Positions 15,024 to 23,618 of a DNA stretch of 27,107 nt are shown one piece after another. The notes under the pieces were generated by a model. That model was given only the letters and a program-made list of their open reading frames with translations, had not been told where the DNA came from and searched no databases. The position numbers and the translations under genes are program-made. The DNA is from Bacilli bacterium (GTDB lineage Bacteria; Bacillota_I; Bacilli_A; RF39; UBA660). Numbering within the stretch: position 1 is the first letter of the stretch; every line of letters starts with the position of its first letter. The stretch spans positions 1 through 27,107 of the forward strand of contig JAQVVC010000005.1 in assembly GCA_028699175.1 (NCBI GenBank), written 5' to 3'.

Positions 15024-15739
15024 AAATTCTCCTTATATTTTATTATTATATTTTCAGCTCCTGGAATTATTATCTTTTCAGTTTCGATTAATTTTTCAGC
15101 TGATTTAATATCTAGAATTTCATATTTCAATAATACATCTAAGCTTCTTAAATTAGCTTCATCTTTATTTGCTTCTTTTTCATATTTAGTACATATTTGA
15201 TATATTTCAGTTATTGAATTATAAGTATCACCTACTATTTCAGAAAGCAAGGGCGTGTTTTTAAGTAACATATTACCATAATTACTTTCATTTACTTTAT
15301 TTGATGTACTAGTTACTAAACTTAAAATAAATATCACCACAAATGCTATTATATAACCTTGTACTAATCCAATTATTGCTCCTAATACTTTACTTGGAAA
15401 TCCTAATATTAAGGTATTGTTAACTATCCCACTAACAGCACCAGTTATTTTAATAAATATTTTTAAGATAAAGGTCAGCCCTAATATAGTTATTAAATAA
15501 CTTATTCCCTCATAAATTAAAATATTAAAGACGGTTATACCTGCAAACTTTCCTCCTAATGTAAAAAAAGGAAAATTTTCATATAAAAGTACTGATATTG
15601 GATTTTTTAGATAAAATGCTAAAATAAATATCAATAAAGTCCCTATGAGTACAACAACGCTATTTATAATTCCTTTTCGAAATCCTGATAGGCCTGAATA
15701 TAATATTAATACTAAAATTATGATATCGACGAAATTCAT
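15020..15739 (-). CDS. CvpA-family membrane protein
   Basis: A 239-aa membrane protein with an N-terminal CvpA domain. It starts with NFVDIIILVLILYSGLSGFRKGI, the family's opening DxxxxxxLxxxxxxGxxRG pattern, and has about four hydrophobic helices within the first 145 residues (about 3-22, 27-46, 74-100, 114-142). A soluble charged tail follows (about 150-239). CvpA proteins are linked to colicin V production in E. coli and to envelope stress; the Gram-positive role is not settled. A TATAAT is found on the minus strand at 15760-15765, and AGGATGTG precedes the ATG. The gene is divergent from rnhC; in Bacillus a cvpA homologue (yshB) also lies close to rnhC. Confidence 0.85.
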   Translation of the reverse strand: MNFVDIIILVLILYSGLSGFRKGIINSVVVLIGTLLIFILAFYLKNPISVLLYENFPFFTLGGKFAGITVFNILIYEGISYLITILGLTFILKIFIKITGAVSGIVNNTLILGFPSKVLGAIIGLVQGYIIAFVVIFILSLVTSTSNKVNESNYGNMLLKNTPLLSEIVGDTYNSITEIYQICTKYEKEANKDEANLRSLDVLLKYEILDIKSAEKLIETEKIIIPGAENIIIKYKENL

Positions 15740-15759
15740 ATTATCACATCCTATTATTA

Positions 15760-15765
15760 ATTATA
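15760..15765 (-). promoter_or_regulatory. -10 element of the cvpA-thioredoxin promoter
   Basis: TATAAT on the minus strand, 20 bp before the cvpA ATG; no good -35 is seen. The region also holds the divergent rnhC promoter. Confidence 0.4.
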
Positions 15766-15806
15766 TATCAAAGAACAAAAAAAAGAAAGAATTATTAATT
15801 AAAATA

Positions 15807-15815
15807 TGGTATGAT
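15807..15815 (+). promoter_or_regulatory. Extended -10 promoter of rnhC
   Basis: TGGTATGAT fits an extended -10 (TGN followed by TATGAT). It lies 16 bp before the TTG chosen as rnhC start. An in-frame ATG inside this element would be upstream of the transcript and is therefore not the start. Confidence 0.5.
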
Positions 15816-15831
15816 ATTTTTGGTGATAAGT

Positions 15832-16773
15832 TTGACTATAGTATTTAAAGTTAGTGATAATATTAAAAATAAAATGATCGACTATTATGATAATCTTAAA
15901 AGAGATAAAACACCTCCTTATGCTATTTTTCAAGCCGATGAAGGTGATACTATTATAACCTTATATCAATCCGGTAAGGCAATGTTTCAAGGTATTAGTG
16001 CTGATATAGATGCTAATATGTGGATCGATTTAGAAAATTCTTTAAATAATCGTGATATAAAAAAAGAATTAGCATTAGAAGAAAAATTAAAAGAAGATAA
16101 AAAAGAAAAAGAAACTGACTATCGATTTATTGGTGTTCCAACAATTGGTTCTGATGAAGTTGGAACAGGAGATTATTTTGGCCCAATTATAGTAACTGCT
16201 GCTTATGTGGGTAAAGAACACATGAATTTATTAAATGATTTAGGAGTCAAAGATTCTAAAAAAATTACTGATGACATAATTTTAAAAATAGGACCAAAAT
16301 TAATAAATAAAATTCCTTATGTAAGTGAAATACTAACTAATAAAGAATACAATAATACAAATGATAATTTAAATAAAATTAAAGCTAATATGCATAATAA
16401 AGTATTATATAAATTAGTAAATGATAATAATTTTGAACATAAATATATTGTTGTTGACCAATTCTGCCACCCTCGAAATTATTTTACTTATATCTATAAT
16501 ATTAAAAATAAGATAACTAAAATTACTTTTGTAACTAAAGCTGAGGATAAATGTTTAAGTGTTGCAGTTGCTTCAATTATAAGTAGATATATATTTATTA
16601 AAGAAATGGAAAAACTAGGTAATAGTATGAATATTTTTTTAAATAAAGGTGCTGGAGAAATTGTAGATAAACAAGGTGCTTTAATAGTTAAAAAATATGG
16701 TTTGGATAAATTAAAAGATATCGCTAAATTTAATTTTAAAAATACCGAAAAAATAAAAAATATATTAAAATAA
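15832..16773 (+). CDS. rnhC: Ribonuclease HIII
   Basis: Cleaves the RNA strand of RNA-DNA hybrids. From the start at TTG (15832-15834) it is 313 aa. An N-terminal TBP-like substrate-binding domain (about 1-75, with YAIFQADEGDTIITLYQSGK) is typical of HIII. The catalytic domain has D108-E109 in GSDEVGTGDYFGP, an aspartate in VKDSKK (about 141) and another in VVDQF. GGTGAT lies four bases before the TTG, whereas the longer ATG frame begins inside the promoter, so the TTG is preferred. This is the only plus-strand gene of the window. In Bacillus rnhC also neighbours cvpA-like yshB. Confidence 0.93.
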   Translation: MTIVFKVSDNIKNKMIDYYDNLKRDKTPPYAIFQADEGDTIITLYQSGKAMFQGISADIDANMWIDLENSLNNRDIKKELALEEKLKEDKKEKETDYRFIGVPTIGSDEVGTGDYFGPIIVTAAYVGKEHMNLLNDLGVKDSKKITDDIILKIGPKLINKIPYVSEILTNKEYNNTNDNLNKIKANMHNKVLYKLVNDNNFEHKYIVVDQFCHPRNYFTYIYNIKNKITKITFVTKAEDKCLSVAVASIISRYIFIKEMEKLGNSMNIFLNKGAGEIVDKQGALIVKKYGLDKLKDIAKFNFKNTEKIKNILK

Positions 16774-16774
16774 C

Positions 16775-16791
16775 ACCACCTTTAAGGCGGT
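16775..16791. terminator. Shared convergent terminator of rnhC and holA
   Basis: ACCACC (16775-16780) and GGCGGT (16786-16791) with a 5-nt loop. On the minus-strand RNA the stem is complete with one G-U pair and followed by GTTATTTT. On the plus strand there is one A-C mismatch, followed by ATTTTAG. It sits between the two stop codons. Confidence 0.65.
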
Positions 16792-16794
16792 ATT

Positions 16795-17682
16795 TTAGAT
16801 ATTAATAATAAATATTTTTAATAATAAATATTTATCAACATTTAAAGTTTTTATATTATAATCTAGTTCAGTTAAATCTAGTAGTTTTTTTTGTAGCTCA
16901 TCTAATGAATATAAAACCCCTTTTTCTCTAGCTAATTTAACTCTATAAGGATGAATTTCTAATAGTTTAGCTATTTCTTCATTTGTTCCTTGTAAATGTT
17001 TTACTGCATATATTATTCGGTATTGACTAGCAAGTAATCCTATAAAGGGAGATATATCTTGTTTTAAGATAATAAATTCATTTAAATACAATTTTATTCT
17101 TTTATAATCTTTTCTAATAACGGCATCACAAAATTCAAAATTATCTTCTGAAATTAATTTCAAAGAATATTTATTCACTGTTTCAGTATTTATTTTATCA
17201 GTAATAATATTAATCTTATCAATTTCATTTAAAACAAGATCATAATTATTTAAATTATTTTCTAGTAATTTATTTATCGCCCTATAATCTATCTCAATAT
17301 TATTACTTTTACAATAATTATATATTTTATTATTAAGGTCTTTAATTTTATCAATAATAATTATTTTAGCTTTATTACTTAATGTTTTATATAACGTACT
17401 TCTTTTATCAATTGAATCTAAAATTAATATTAAAGTTGTATCATTATTAGGATTATTTATATAATCTACTAATTTAATATTATCTTTATCTATTTTAAAA
17501 TTATTTGCAATAACAAATTTATGTTCTTTAATAAGCGAATAATATGAACATTCATTAATTAAATCACTTAAAGAACACTCATCCATATTCATTCTTACAA
17601 CATTAGAACTATCTTTAATAATTTTATTTATTTCATCGTATAATAGCCTTAATGAAAAAGATTTTACTACATATATGTTCAT
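16795..17682 (-). CDS. holA: DNA polymerase III delta subunit (HolA)
   Basis: The clamp-loader delta subunit, which opens the beta sliding clamp. It is a divergent AAA+-type protein without Walker motifs, 295 aa. An N-terminal segment with VIANNFKI and a PNNDTTLILIL strand, then a helical middle, and a C-terminal collar with PFIGLLASQYRIIYAVKHLQG and HPYRVKLAREK, all typical of HolA. The start codon shares one base with the lepB stop (TAATG), so the genes are translationally coupled. In Bacillus holA (yqeN) belongs to the wider rpsT-lepA neighbourhood. Confidence 0.9.
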   Translation of the reverse strand: MNIYVVKSFSLRLLYDEINKIIKDSSNVVRMNMDECSLSDLINECSYYSLIKEHKFVIANNFKIDKDNIKLVDYINNPNNDTTLILILDSIDKRSTLYKTLSNKAKIIIIDKIKDLNNKIYNYCKSNNIEIDYRAINKLLENNLNNYDLVLNEIDKINIITDKINTETVNKYSLKLISEDNFEFCDAVIRKDYKRIKLYLNEFIILKQDISPFIGLLASQYRIIYAVKHLQGTNEEIAKLLEIHPYRVKLAREKGVLYSLDELQKKLLDLTELDYNIKTLNVDKYLLLKIFIINI

Positions 17683-18209
17683 TACTCTACTAAACCAATA
17701 CGGTCTAAAGGAAATAATAAAATGTTAGTTTTACCTTTTACCTCATCTTTTTTAACCGGACCTATTATTCTACTATCTTGAGAGACATATCGATTATCTC
17801 CCATAACAAAATATTCATCTTTTCCAACTTTTATTTTTTTAAAATCTTCAGTTTCTGATAAAGAATATTTATCTTTGACAATTTTATCATTAATATATAA
17901 CTTACCATTTTCATACTTAATTGTTTCATTAGGTAGCCCAATAACTCTTTTTATTAAGAACGTATCTCCAGTTTTAATAACTACTATATCCCATCTATCA
18001 ATACCTTTTAATTTCATAGCTACTTTATTTAAAATCATTGTTTCACCATTATGAAGAGTTGTTTCCATACTAGTACCATTTACTCTAACTGGAGTAGCAA
18101 TAAAAGTTCTTAATATTATTACTAAAATAATTATTACTATATAAGGCATATAATCTAAAAAGACATCTCGACCGGCTTTTTTTTGTTTTAAATCATCTTT
18201 TTTCCCCAT
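17682..18209 (-). CDS. lepB: Signal peptidase I
   Basis: Cleaves signal peptides of exported proteins at the outer face of the membrane. From the ATG at 18209 it is 175 aa. A single N-terminal transmembrane helix (about 21-38) anchors the protein. The serine is S47 in NGTSMETTL and the lysine base K87 in LIKRVIGLPNE; box E is MGDNR with SQDSR. The ATG is preceded by AAGGTGA at ideal spacing; a GTG three codons earlier lies within that site and is rejected. It would process the signal peptide of the surface protein encoded at the left end. Confidence 0.94.
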   Translation of the reverse strand: MGKKDDLKQKKAGRDVFLDYMPYIVIIILVIILRTFIATPVRVNGTSMETTLHNGETMILNKVAMKLKGIDRWDIVVIKTGDTFLIKRVIGLPNETIKYENGKLYINDKIVKDKYSLSETEDFKKIKVGKDEYFVMGDNRYVSQDSRIIGPVKKDEVKGKTNILLFPLDRIGLVE

Positions 18210-18225
18210 ATATATCACCTTTTCA

Positions 18226-18234
18226 ATTATAACA
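18226..18234 (-). promoter_or_regulatory. Extended -10 promoter of lepB-holA
   Basis: TGTTATAAT on the minus strand, 16 bp before the lepB ATG, giving a very short leader that still contains the Shine-Dalgarno. No -35 match is evident. Confidence 0.4.
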
Positions 18235-18291
18235 TAATTTATTATTTAATTATATATTAATAAATAAATTAAATCATCCTTTTTATTTTAG

Positions 18292-18315
18292 AAAAAAGTA
18301 GTAAAATTAATACTA
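18292..18315 (-). terminator. Weak terminator of dnaJ
   Basis: On the minus strand TAGTA pairs with TACTA (5 bp, 7-nt loop), followed one base later by six T. It begins two bases after the dnaJ stop. The stem is short, so read-through into lepB is possible. Confidence 0.45.
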
Positions 18316-18316
18316 T

Positions 18317-19435
18317 TTATAAATATTTATCAAATTTTTTAAATATTGAATCATTTTTTAAATTTGTATCATTTAAATCATTAAATAATGATTTTTGTTT
18401 ACGATCTATTTTAGTAGGTATTATTATATTAGTTATTAAGTATAAATCCCCTACTGATCTTGTTTTTTCATCTTCAATACCTTTACCCTTTATCCGAATA
18501 TTTTGATTATTTTGAGTACCAGCTGGAAATGTAAATTTTTCGGTTTTAAATAGAGTTGGAATTTTTTTAGTTACTCCCAAAGTAGCTTCTGTTATCGAAA
18601 GAGGCACAACTAAATAAATATCTTTCCCATCTCTTTTAAATAATTCATGATCTTTTACGGTAAAATCAATATAAATATCACCATTTGGCCCACCATTCAA
18701 GCCAGCTGAACCTTTTCCTGACATTCTCATTTGGTCACCATTATCAATTCCTTTAGGAACTCTTAAATTAATCGTCTTATTTTTCTTTATGGTTTGTTTT
18801 CCTTTACAAGTACTACAAACATTCTTAAAAATATCTCCGCTTCCATTACAATAAGGACATGTTGTTTCGGTTTGCATTATACCTAAAATAGTTCTTTGTT
18901 CGGTAATAATTCTCCCTCTACCATTACAATGTGAACAGGTTTCCTTATCATGACCACCTTCACCATTACACGATGCGCATAATTGATTAATATTTATTTC
19001 AAATGATTTTTCAGTTCCATAAATAGCCTCTTCAAAAGTTAAATTAATTTTAATAAGATAATCTTCACCTTTAGTTTTTCTTTTTGAATTTCTACTTCTA
19101 TTAGATGAAAAACTTCCACCCATAAATTGTTCAAAAATACTTCCTAAATCAAGATCATCAAAATCAAAGCCACCAAAACCACCTGAGAATCCACCAAAAC
19201 CATTAGCATTATTTTCAAATGCGCTTGGTCCAAATTGATCATATTTTTGACGTTTATTAGAATCACCTAATACAGAGTAAGCTTCACCAATTTCTTTAAA
19301 CTTATCTGCTGCTCCGGGATCTTTATTAACATCGGGATGATATTCTTTAGCTTTTTTTCTAAAAGCACTTTTTATTTCGGCTTCACTTGCTGTTTTACTA
19401 ATACCTAAAATATCATAATAATCTTTTTTTGCCAT
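18317..19435 (-). CDS. dnaJ: Chaperone DnaJ (Hsp40)
   Basis: Co-chaperone that delivers substrates to DnaK and stimulates its ATPase. The J domain (about 1-70) has HPD at 33-35. A Gly/Phe region follows (about 72-110). The zinc region has four repeats, CASCNGEG, CSHCNGRG, CPYCNGSG and CSTCKGKQ; the last lacks the final glycine. The C-terminal peptide-binding domains follow, and length (372 aa) is normal. The Shine-Dalgarno GAGG lies in the end of pepF, whose stop is three bases upstream. In most relatives dnaJ follows dnaK directly; here pepF intervenes. Confidence 0.96.
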   Translation of the reverse strand: MAKKDYYDILGISKTASEAEIKSAFRKKAKEYHPDVNKDPGAADKFKEIGEAYSVLGDSNKRQKYDQFGPSAFENNANGFGGFSGGFGGFDFDDLDLGSIFEQFMGGSFSSNRSRNSKRKTKGEDYLIKINLTFEEAIYGTEKSFEININQLCASCNGEGGHDKETCSHCNGRGRIITEQRTILGIMQTETTCPYCNGSGDIFKNVCSTCKGKQTIKKNKTINLRVPKGIDNGDQMRMSGKGSAGLNGGPNGDIYIDFTVKDHELFKRDGKDIYLVVPLSITEATLGVTKKIPTLFKTEKFTFPAGTQNNQNIRIKGKGIEDEKTRSVGDLYLITNIIIPTKIDRKQKSLFNDLNDTNLKNDSIFKKFDKYL

Positions 19436-19438
19436 TTT

Positions 19439-21223
19439 TTATTCCTCACTTATCTTATTAAATTCATCTATTAAATAATCCATATAATTAATAGCTTCAT
19501 TTATTACTTCTGGTTTAGTTAAATCAACGCCCATTTCTAGAAGTAACTCAGTTGGATAATTCGATCCACCTTTTTTTAAAAAAGCTAAGTATTTTTCTTT
19601 TATATTATCTTCATTATTTAAGATCTTTTTAGATATATAAATAGCACTAGATATACCTGTTGCATATTTAAATAAATAGTAAGGACGGAAATAATGCATT
19701 CTTCTTATCCACATCAAACTTACGTTATCATTAATCTTAACCAAATCTCCATAATATTCTTTTCGAAACTTATAAATCATTTCATTTAACATTGCGGTAT
19801 TAACTTCATTACCTTTTTCTAATAAATCATATACTTCATTTTCTAGTTTACCTTCTAAACAAGCATCATATAAATTATTTTGGATAATATGAAGAATGTT
19901 ATAAATAGCGGTTAATTTTAAATCTTTATCATTACTATTATTAATAATATAATTAGAAAATAGTATTTCATTGGTAAGAGATGCTACTTCTGCTGTTAAA
20001 ATATCATGATAAAATTCATGATAAGTCCTTTCCATACTTAAATAAGAATGAAGGGCATGACCTAGTTCGTGGGCTAAAGTACTTATATCTTTAAATTCAC
20101 CTAAATAATTAGTTAACACTAAAGGATTATCACCATAATTACAGATCGAATATATTAAAGATGTTTTTCCTTTATAGCAACCAAAATCAATCCAACGATC
20201 GTCAAAAGCTTTTTTTAATAACTTAGTATAATCTTGACCTAATACTTCTAATGATTTTAAAAGGATTGCTTTTGTTTCTTCAATTGAAAATTTCTGATCA
20301 GTTGAGATTAACTGAGCTTCTTTATCATAATATTCTAATTCTTTAAGTTTAAGGTTCTTTTTAATCATTTTAAAATAATCTTGATAGACATCTAATCTTT
20401 TTTCAATTACTTCGTATAAATTACTAACTACTTTATCAGGTATATTTGAAAGAAATAAATCCATCTCAAGTACTGATTTATATTTATAAATTTCCGATAA
20501 ACTTTTAGCTTGTTTCATGCTAGCAATTAAATTCATCCCATAAATATTTTCATATTTTTTTAAATTAGTAGTTAATTTTAAAAAGGCTTCTTTTCTTGTC
20601 TTACGATTTTGGTTAGTAACTATTTGCCGATAATTACTATTTAATAATTCTATTTTATGACCATCAACAGTTACTTTTCCATAATCAATAACCGAATTAG
20701 TTAAGACATTACTAATATTTTCATATACTGATCTAGTTGAGGTTAATTTAGAAACGATTTGTTCTTCTTTTTCATTTAAATAATGTTCTTTTTCTCTTAA
20801 TAAATTAGTTAAATAGAACTTATATTTTTTCAAAATATCTGAACCTATATATTTTTTTAATAAGGTTTTACTTCCTTTTAATATTTCAGGAGTTAAATAA
20901 GCTTCTTTTTCAGAAAATTCATATGATAAAGATATTATTTTATTTAACATTAAAGCATATTTATTATTTTCGACATCTTCATCATGTTTACAATTAGCAT
21001 AACAATAAAGCTTTTCTAAATTGCATTTTGTTTCAAACTTTATTTCTAAAGCCGCAAACAAATTTTTTTCACATTCTAAAACTTTATTTTTATAAATTAA
21101 GATATTATTTAATAATTTTTTTACTTCATTAAAATCTTTTTCCCATGCTTCATCATTTTTATATCTTTTGGTTAAATCCCATTTATATTTTTCTTCTATT
21201 TCATTTCGATTTTGGTAGTTCAT
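19439..21223 (-). CDS. pepF: Oligoendopeptidase F (M3 family metallopeptidase)
   Basis: A cytoplasmic zinc peptidase that degrades short peptides, 594 aa, the usual length. The zinc motif is HELGH at 385-389 (STLAHELGHALHSYL), with E412 in TAEVASLTNEIL as third ligand. The N-terminal oligopeptidase domain begins with YKWDLT, as in other PepF. A strong AAGGAG precedes the ATG. It lies between the dnaK terminator and dnaJ, so it is transcribed only by read-through of that terminator or by an unseen promoter. Linkage to the chaperone operon suggests peptide clearance after protein breakdown (inference). Confidence 0.94.
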   Translation of the reverse strand: MNYQNRNEIEEKYKWDLTKRYKNDEAWEKDFNEVKKLLNNILIYKNKVLECEKNLFAALEIKFETKCNLEKLYCYANCKHDEDVENNKYALMLNKIISLSYEFSEKEAYLTPEILKGSKTLLKKYIGSDILKKYKFYLTNLLREKEHYLNEKEEQIVSKLTSTRSVYENISNVLTNSVIDYGKVTVDGHKIELLNSNYRQIVTNQNRKTRKEAFLKLTTNLKKYENIYGMNLIASMKQAKSLSEIYKYKSVLEMDLFLSNIPDKVVSNLYEVIEKRLDVYQDYFKMIKKNLKLKELEYYDKEAQLISTDQKFSIEETKAILLKSLEVLGQDYTKLLKKAFDDRWIDFGCYKGKTSLIYSICNYGDNPLVLTNYLGEFKDISTLAHELGHALHSYLSMERTYHEFYHDILTAEVASLTNEILFSNYIINNSNDKDLKLTAIYNILHIIQNNLYDACLEGKLENEVYDLLEKGNEVNTAMLNEMIYKFRKEYYGDLVKINDNVSLMWIRRMHYFRPYYLFKYATGISSAIYISKKILNNEDNIKEKYLAFLKKGGSNYPTELLLEMGVDLTKPEVINEAINYMDYLIDEFNKISEE

Positions 21224-21244
21224 ATTTAACTCCTTCTATTAAAA

Positions 21245-21265
21245 AGTTCTAGGTGTTCTAGAACT
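21245..21265 (-). terminator. Terminator after dnaK, before pepF-dnaJ
   Basis: A perfect 8-bp stem, AGTTCTAG/CTAGAACT with a 5-nt loop, followed on the minus strand by TTTTTAAT. It lies between the dnaK stop and the pepF Shine-Dalgarno. Incomplete termination would set a lower level of pepF-dnaJ than of dnaK. Confidence 0.75.
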
Positions 21266-21267
21266 CT

Positions 21268-23097
21268 TTATTTTGTTTCATCTTCAACAAATTCTGCTTC
21301 TTCAATCGTTTCATCTTTTGAGGTTTCATTATCTTCTGTTGATTTATTAGCTTCCGCTTCTTTAGCTGCTGCTTCATAAACTTTTGTTGCCAAAGCCATT
21401 GCTTTTTCATTTAATTCTTCAGTTGCTTTTTTGATTTTTTCAACATCTTTTTCTTCTAATGCTTTCTTAACAGCTTCAATTTTTTCTTCTGTTTCTTTCT
21501 TTTCTTCATCAAGTAATTTATCACCAAGATCTTTAATAGCTTTTTCAGTTGCAAATATCGCTGAATCAGCTTCATTTCTAGCATCGGCTTCTTTTTTACG
21601 AGTTTCATCGGCTTCTTTATTAGCTTCAGCTTCTTTCATCATTTTATCGATTTCTTCATCTGTTAAATTAGTACTTGCTGTTATCGTAATAGATTGTTCT
21701 TTATTAGTTCCTAAATCTTTTGCTTTAACATTGACAATTCCATTTGCATCGATATCAAATGTTACTTCAATTTGAGGAATACCTCTTGGAGCTGGTGGAA
21801 TATTACCTAATTGGAATCTTCCTAAAGTTTTATTATCAGCTGCCATTGGTCTTTCACCTTGTAAAACATGAATATCTACTGCTGGTTGATTATCAGCTGC
21901 AGTTGAAAATACTTGACTTTTACTTGTTGGAATTGTCGTATTTCTTTCAATTAAGACAGTCATTACATCTCCTAAGGTTTCAATACCAAGTGATAATGGT
22001 GTAACATCTAAAAGAACTAAATCATTAATATCTCCGGCAAGTACTCCACCTTGAATTGCAGCACCCATTGCCACTACTTCATCAGGATTAACTGACTTAT
22101 TAGGTTCTTTACCTAATTCTTTTTTAACTAATTCTTGAATATAAGGAATTCTTGTTGATCCACCTACTAAAATCACTTCATTAATATCTGTTGCTTTTAA
22201 TTTAGCATCTTTTAATGTTTTCTTAACTTCAACAAGAGTTGAATCAAATAAATCTCTATTTAAATCTTCAAATTTAGCTTTAGTTAAATTTAAATCCATA
22301 TGAACTGGTCCATCACTAGTTTGACTTAAAAATGGTAAATTAATATTTGTAGTAGCTAATCCGCTTAAATCTTTTTTAGCTTTTTCAGCGGCATCATTAA
22401 CTCTTTGCATAGCCATTTTATCTTTAGATAGGTCAATGCCATGTTCTTTTTTGAATTCTGCTACTAAATAGTCCATAACTCGGTTATCAAAGTCATCTCC
22501 ACCAAGTTTATTATTTCCAGCGGTTGATTTAACTTCAAATACACCATCACCTAACTCTAATATTGATACATCAAATGTACCTCCACCTAAGTCATATACT
22601 AATACAGTTTGGTTTTTGTCTTGTTTTTCAAGCCCATAAGCAAGAGCTGCTGCTGTAGGTTCATTAATAATTCTTTCTACTTCTAAACCAGCAATTTTAC
22701 CAGCATTTTTAGTAGCTTGTCTTTGAGCATCATTAAAGTATGCTGGTACAGTTATAACTGCTTTAGTTACTTTTTCTCCTAAGTAATCTTCAGCATCTTT
22801 TTTTAGCTTCATTAAAATCTTAGCACTAATTTCTTCAGGAGCATATTCTTTTCCATCCATTTTTACTTTTTTATTAGTACCCATTAATCGTTTAATTGAA
22901 GATATAGTATTTTCAGGATTTGTAACTGCTTGTCTTTTAGCAGTTATTCCAACTAATTCTTCACCATTTTTTGAAGAAACTACTGAAGGAGTAATTCGAT
23001 CTCCTTCGGGAGTAACAATAATTTTTGCTTCTCCACCTTCTACTACTGATACTGCACTATTAGTAGTACCTAAATCAATTCCTATAATTTTTGCCAT
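21268..23097 (-). CDS. dnaK: Chaperone DnaK (Hsp70)
   Basis: ATP-dependent chaperone, 609 aa, normal length for this phylum. The nucleotide-binding domain has GIDLGTTNSAVSV at the start, VPAYFNDAQRQATKNAG, DLGGGTFDVSILE and VGGSTRIP. The substrate-binding domain has PLSLGIET and the GERPMAADN segment. The helical lid is Glu/Lys/Ala-rich, with an acidic end EEAEFVEDETK. The Shine-Dalgarno GGAGAG is present. It is the third gene of the HrcA-controlled operon and ends at a terminator. Confidence 0.98.
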   Translation of the reverse strand: MAKIIGIDLGTTNSAVSVVEGGEAKIIVTPEGDRITPSVVSSKNGEELVGITAKRQAVTNPENTISSIKRLMGTNKKVKMDGKEYAPEEISAKILMKLKKDAEDYLGEKVTKAVITVPAYFNDAQRQATKNAGKIAGLEVERIINEPTAAALAYGLEKQDKNQTVLVYDLGGGTFDVSILELGDGVFEVKSTAGNNKLGGDDFDNRVMDYLVAEFKKEHGIDLSKDKMAMQRVNDAAEKAKKDLSGLATTNINLPFLSQTSDGPVHMDLNLTKAKFEDLNRDLFDSTLVEVKKTLKDAKLKATDINEVILVGGSTRIPYIQELVKKELGKEPNKSVNPDEVVAMGAAIQGGVLAGDINDLVLLDVTPLSLGIETLGDVMTVLIERNTTIPTSKSQVFSTAADNQPAVDIHVLQGERPMAADNKTLGRFQLGNIPPAPRGIPQIEVTFDIDANGIVNVKAKDLGTNKEQSITITASTNLTDEEIDKMMKEAEANKEADETRKKEADARNEADSAIFATEKAIKDLGDKLLDEEKKETEEKIEAVKKALEEKDVEKIKKATEELNEKAMALATKVYEAAAKEAEANKSTEDNETSKDETIEEAEFVEDETK

Positions 23098-23111
23098 TTT
23101 ATTTCACTCTC

Positions 23112-23618
23112 CTATTCATTTACTTTGACCATGGCTGGTCTTAATATTTTATCTTTATATTTATAGCCTTTTTGTAATACCTCTAATATTACTCCGGCTG
23201 GTTTATTTTCATCTTTTTCTGTTATTATTGCTTGATGCATATTAGGATCAAATTCTTGACCTTGAGTTTCAATTTCCATAACATGATTATTATTTAAAAT
23301 AGTAATTAAATTTCCATAAATCATTTTAAATCCACTTAAGAATTTTGAAAGTTCATCAGTAAGATCATTATCATCTAATTTAATAGCTCTTTCAAAATTA
23401 TCAACAATAGGTAACAATGATAATATAAGATCTTCATTTGCATATTTAAATAATTGGGACACTTCATCATCTTTTCTTTTACGATAATTTAACATTTCCG
23501 CTTGAGCTCTTAAAGCCTTTTCTTTTTCTAAAGTTAACTGTTCTTTAAGTAAAGATAATTTATCTTTAGATTTTCCTTTATTATCTTTTTCTTTTTTATT
23601 TTGATCTTCTTTTTTCAT
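23112..23618 (-). CDS. grpE: Nucleotide exchange factor GrpE
   Basis: Releases ADP from DnaK. 168 aa: a charged lysine-rich start, a long helix (about 20-60) with ALRAQAEMLNYRKRKDDE, then the typical LLPIVDNFERAI and the beta-rich end with MHQAIITE and VLQKGYKYKDKILRPAMVKV. The ATG overlaps the hrcA TGA, which shows that UGA is a stop here. Position in the operon is standard. Confidence 0.96.
   Translation of the reverse strand: MKKEDQNKKEKDNKGKSKDKLSLLKEQLTLEKEKALRAQAEMLNYRKRKDDEVSQLFKYANEDLILSLLPIVDNFERAIKLDDNDLTDELSKFLSGFKMIYGNLITILNNNHVMEIETQGQEFDPNMHQAIITEKDENKPAGVILEVLQKGYKYKDKILRPAMVKVNE

Noticed and set aside
15811..15831. Upstream ATG start for RNase HIII
   Set aside because: The ATG lies in the extended -10; the TTG at 15832 has GGTGAT at proper spacing and gives the family-like N-terminus.
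21431..22004. Two plus-strand open frames opposite dnaK
   Set aside because: They are antisense shadows of the strongly conserved DnaK frame, with low-complexity Ser/Leu-rich content and no ribosome sites.
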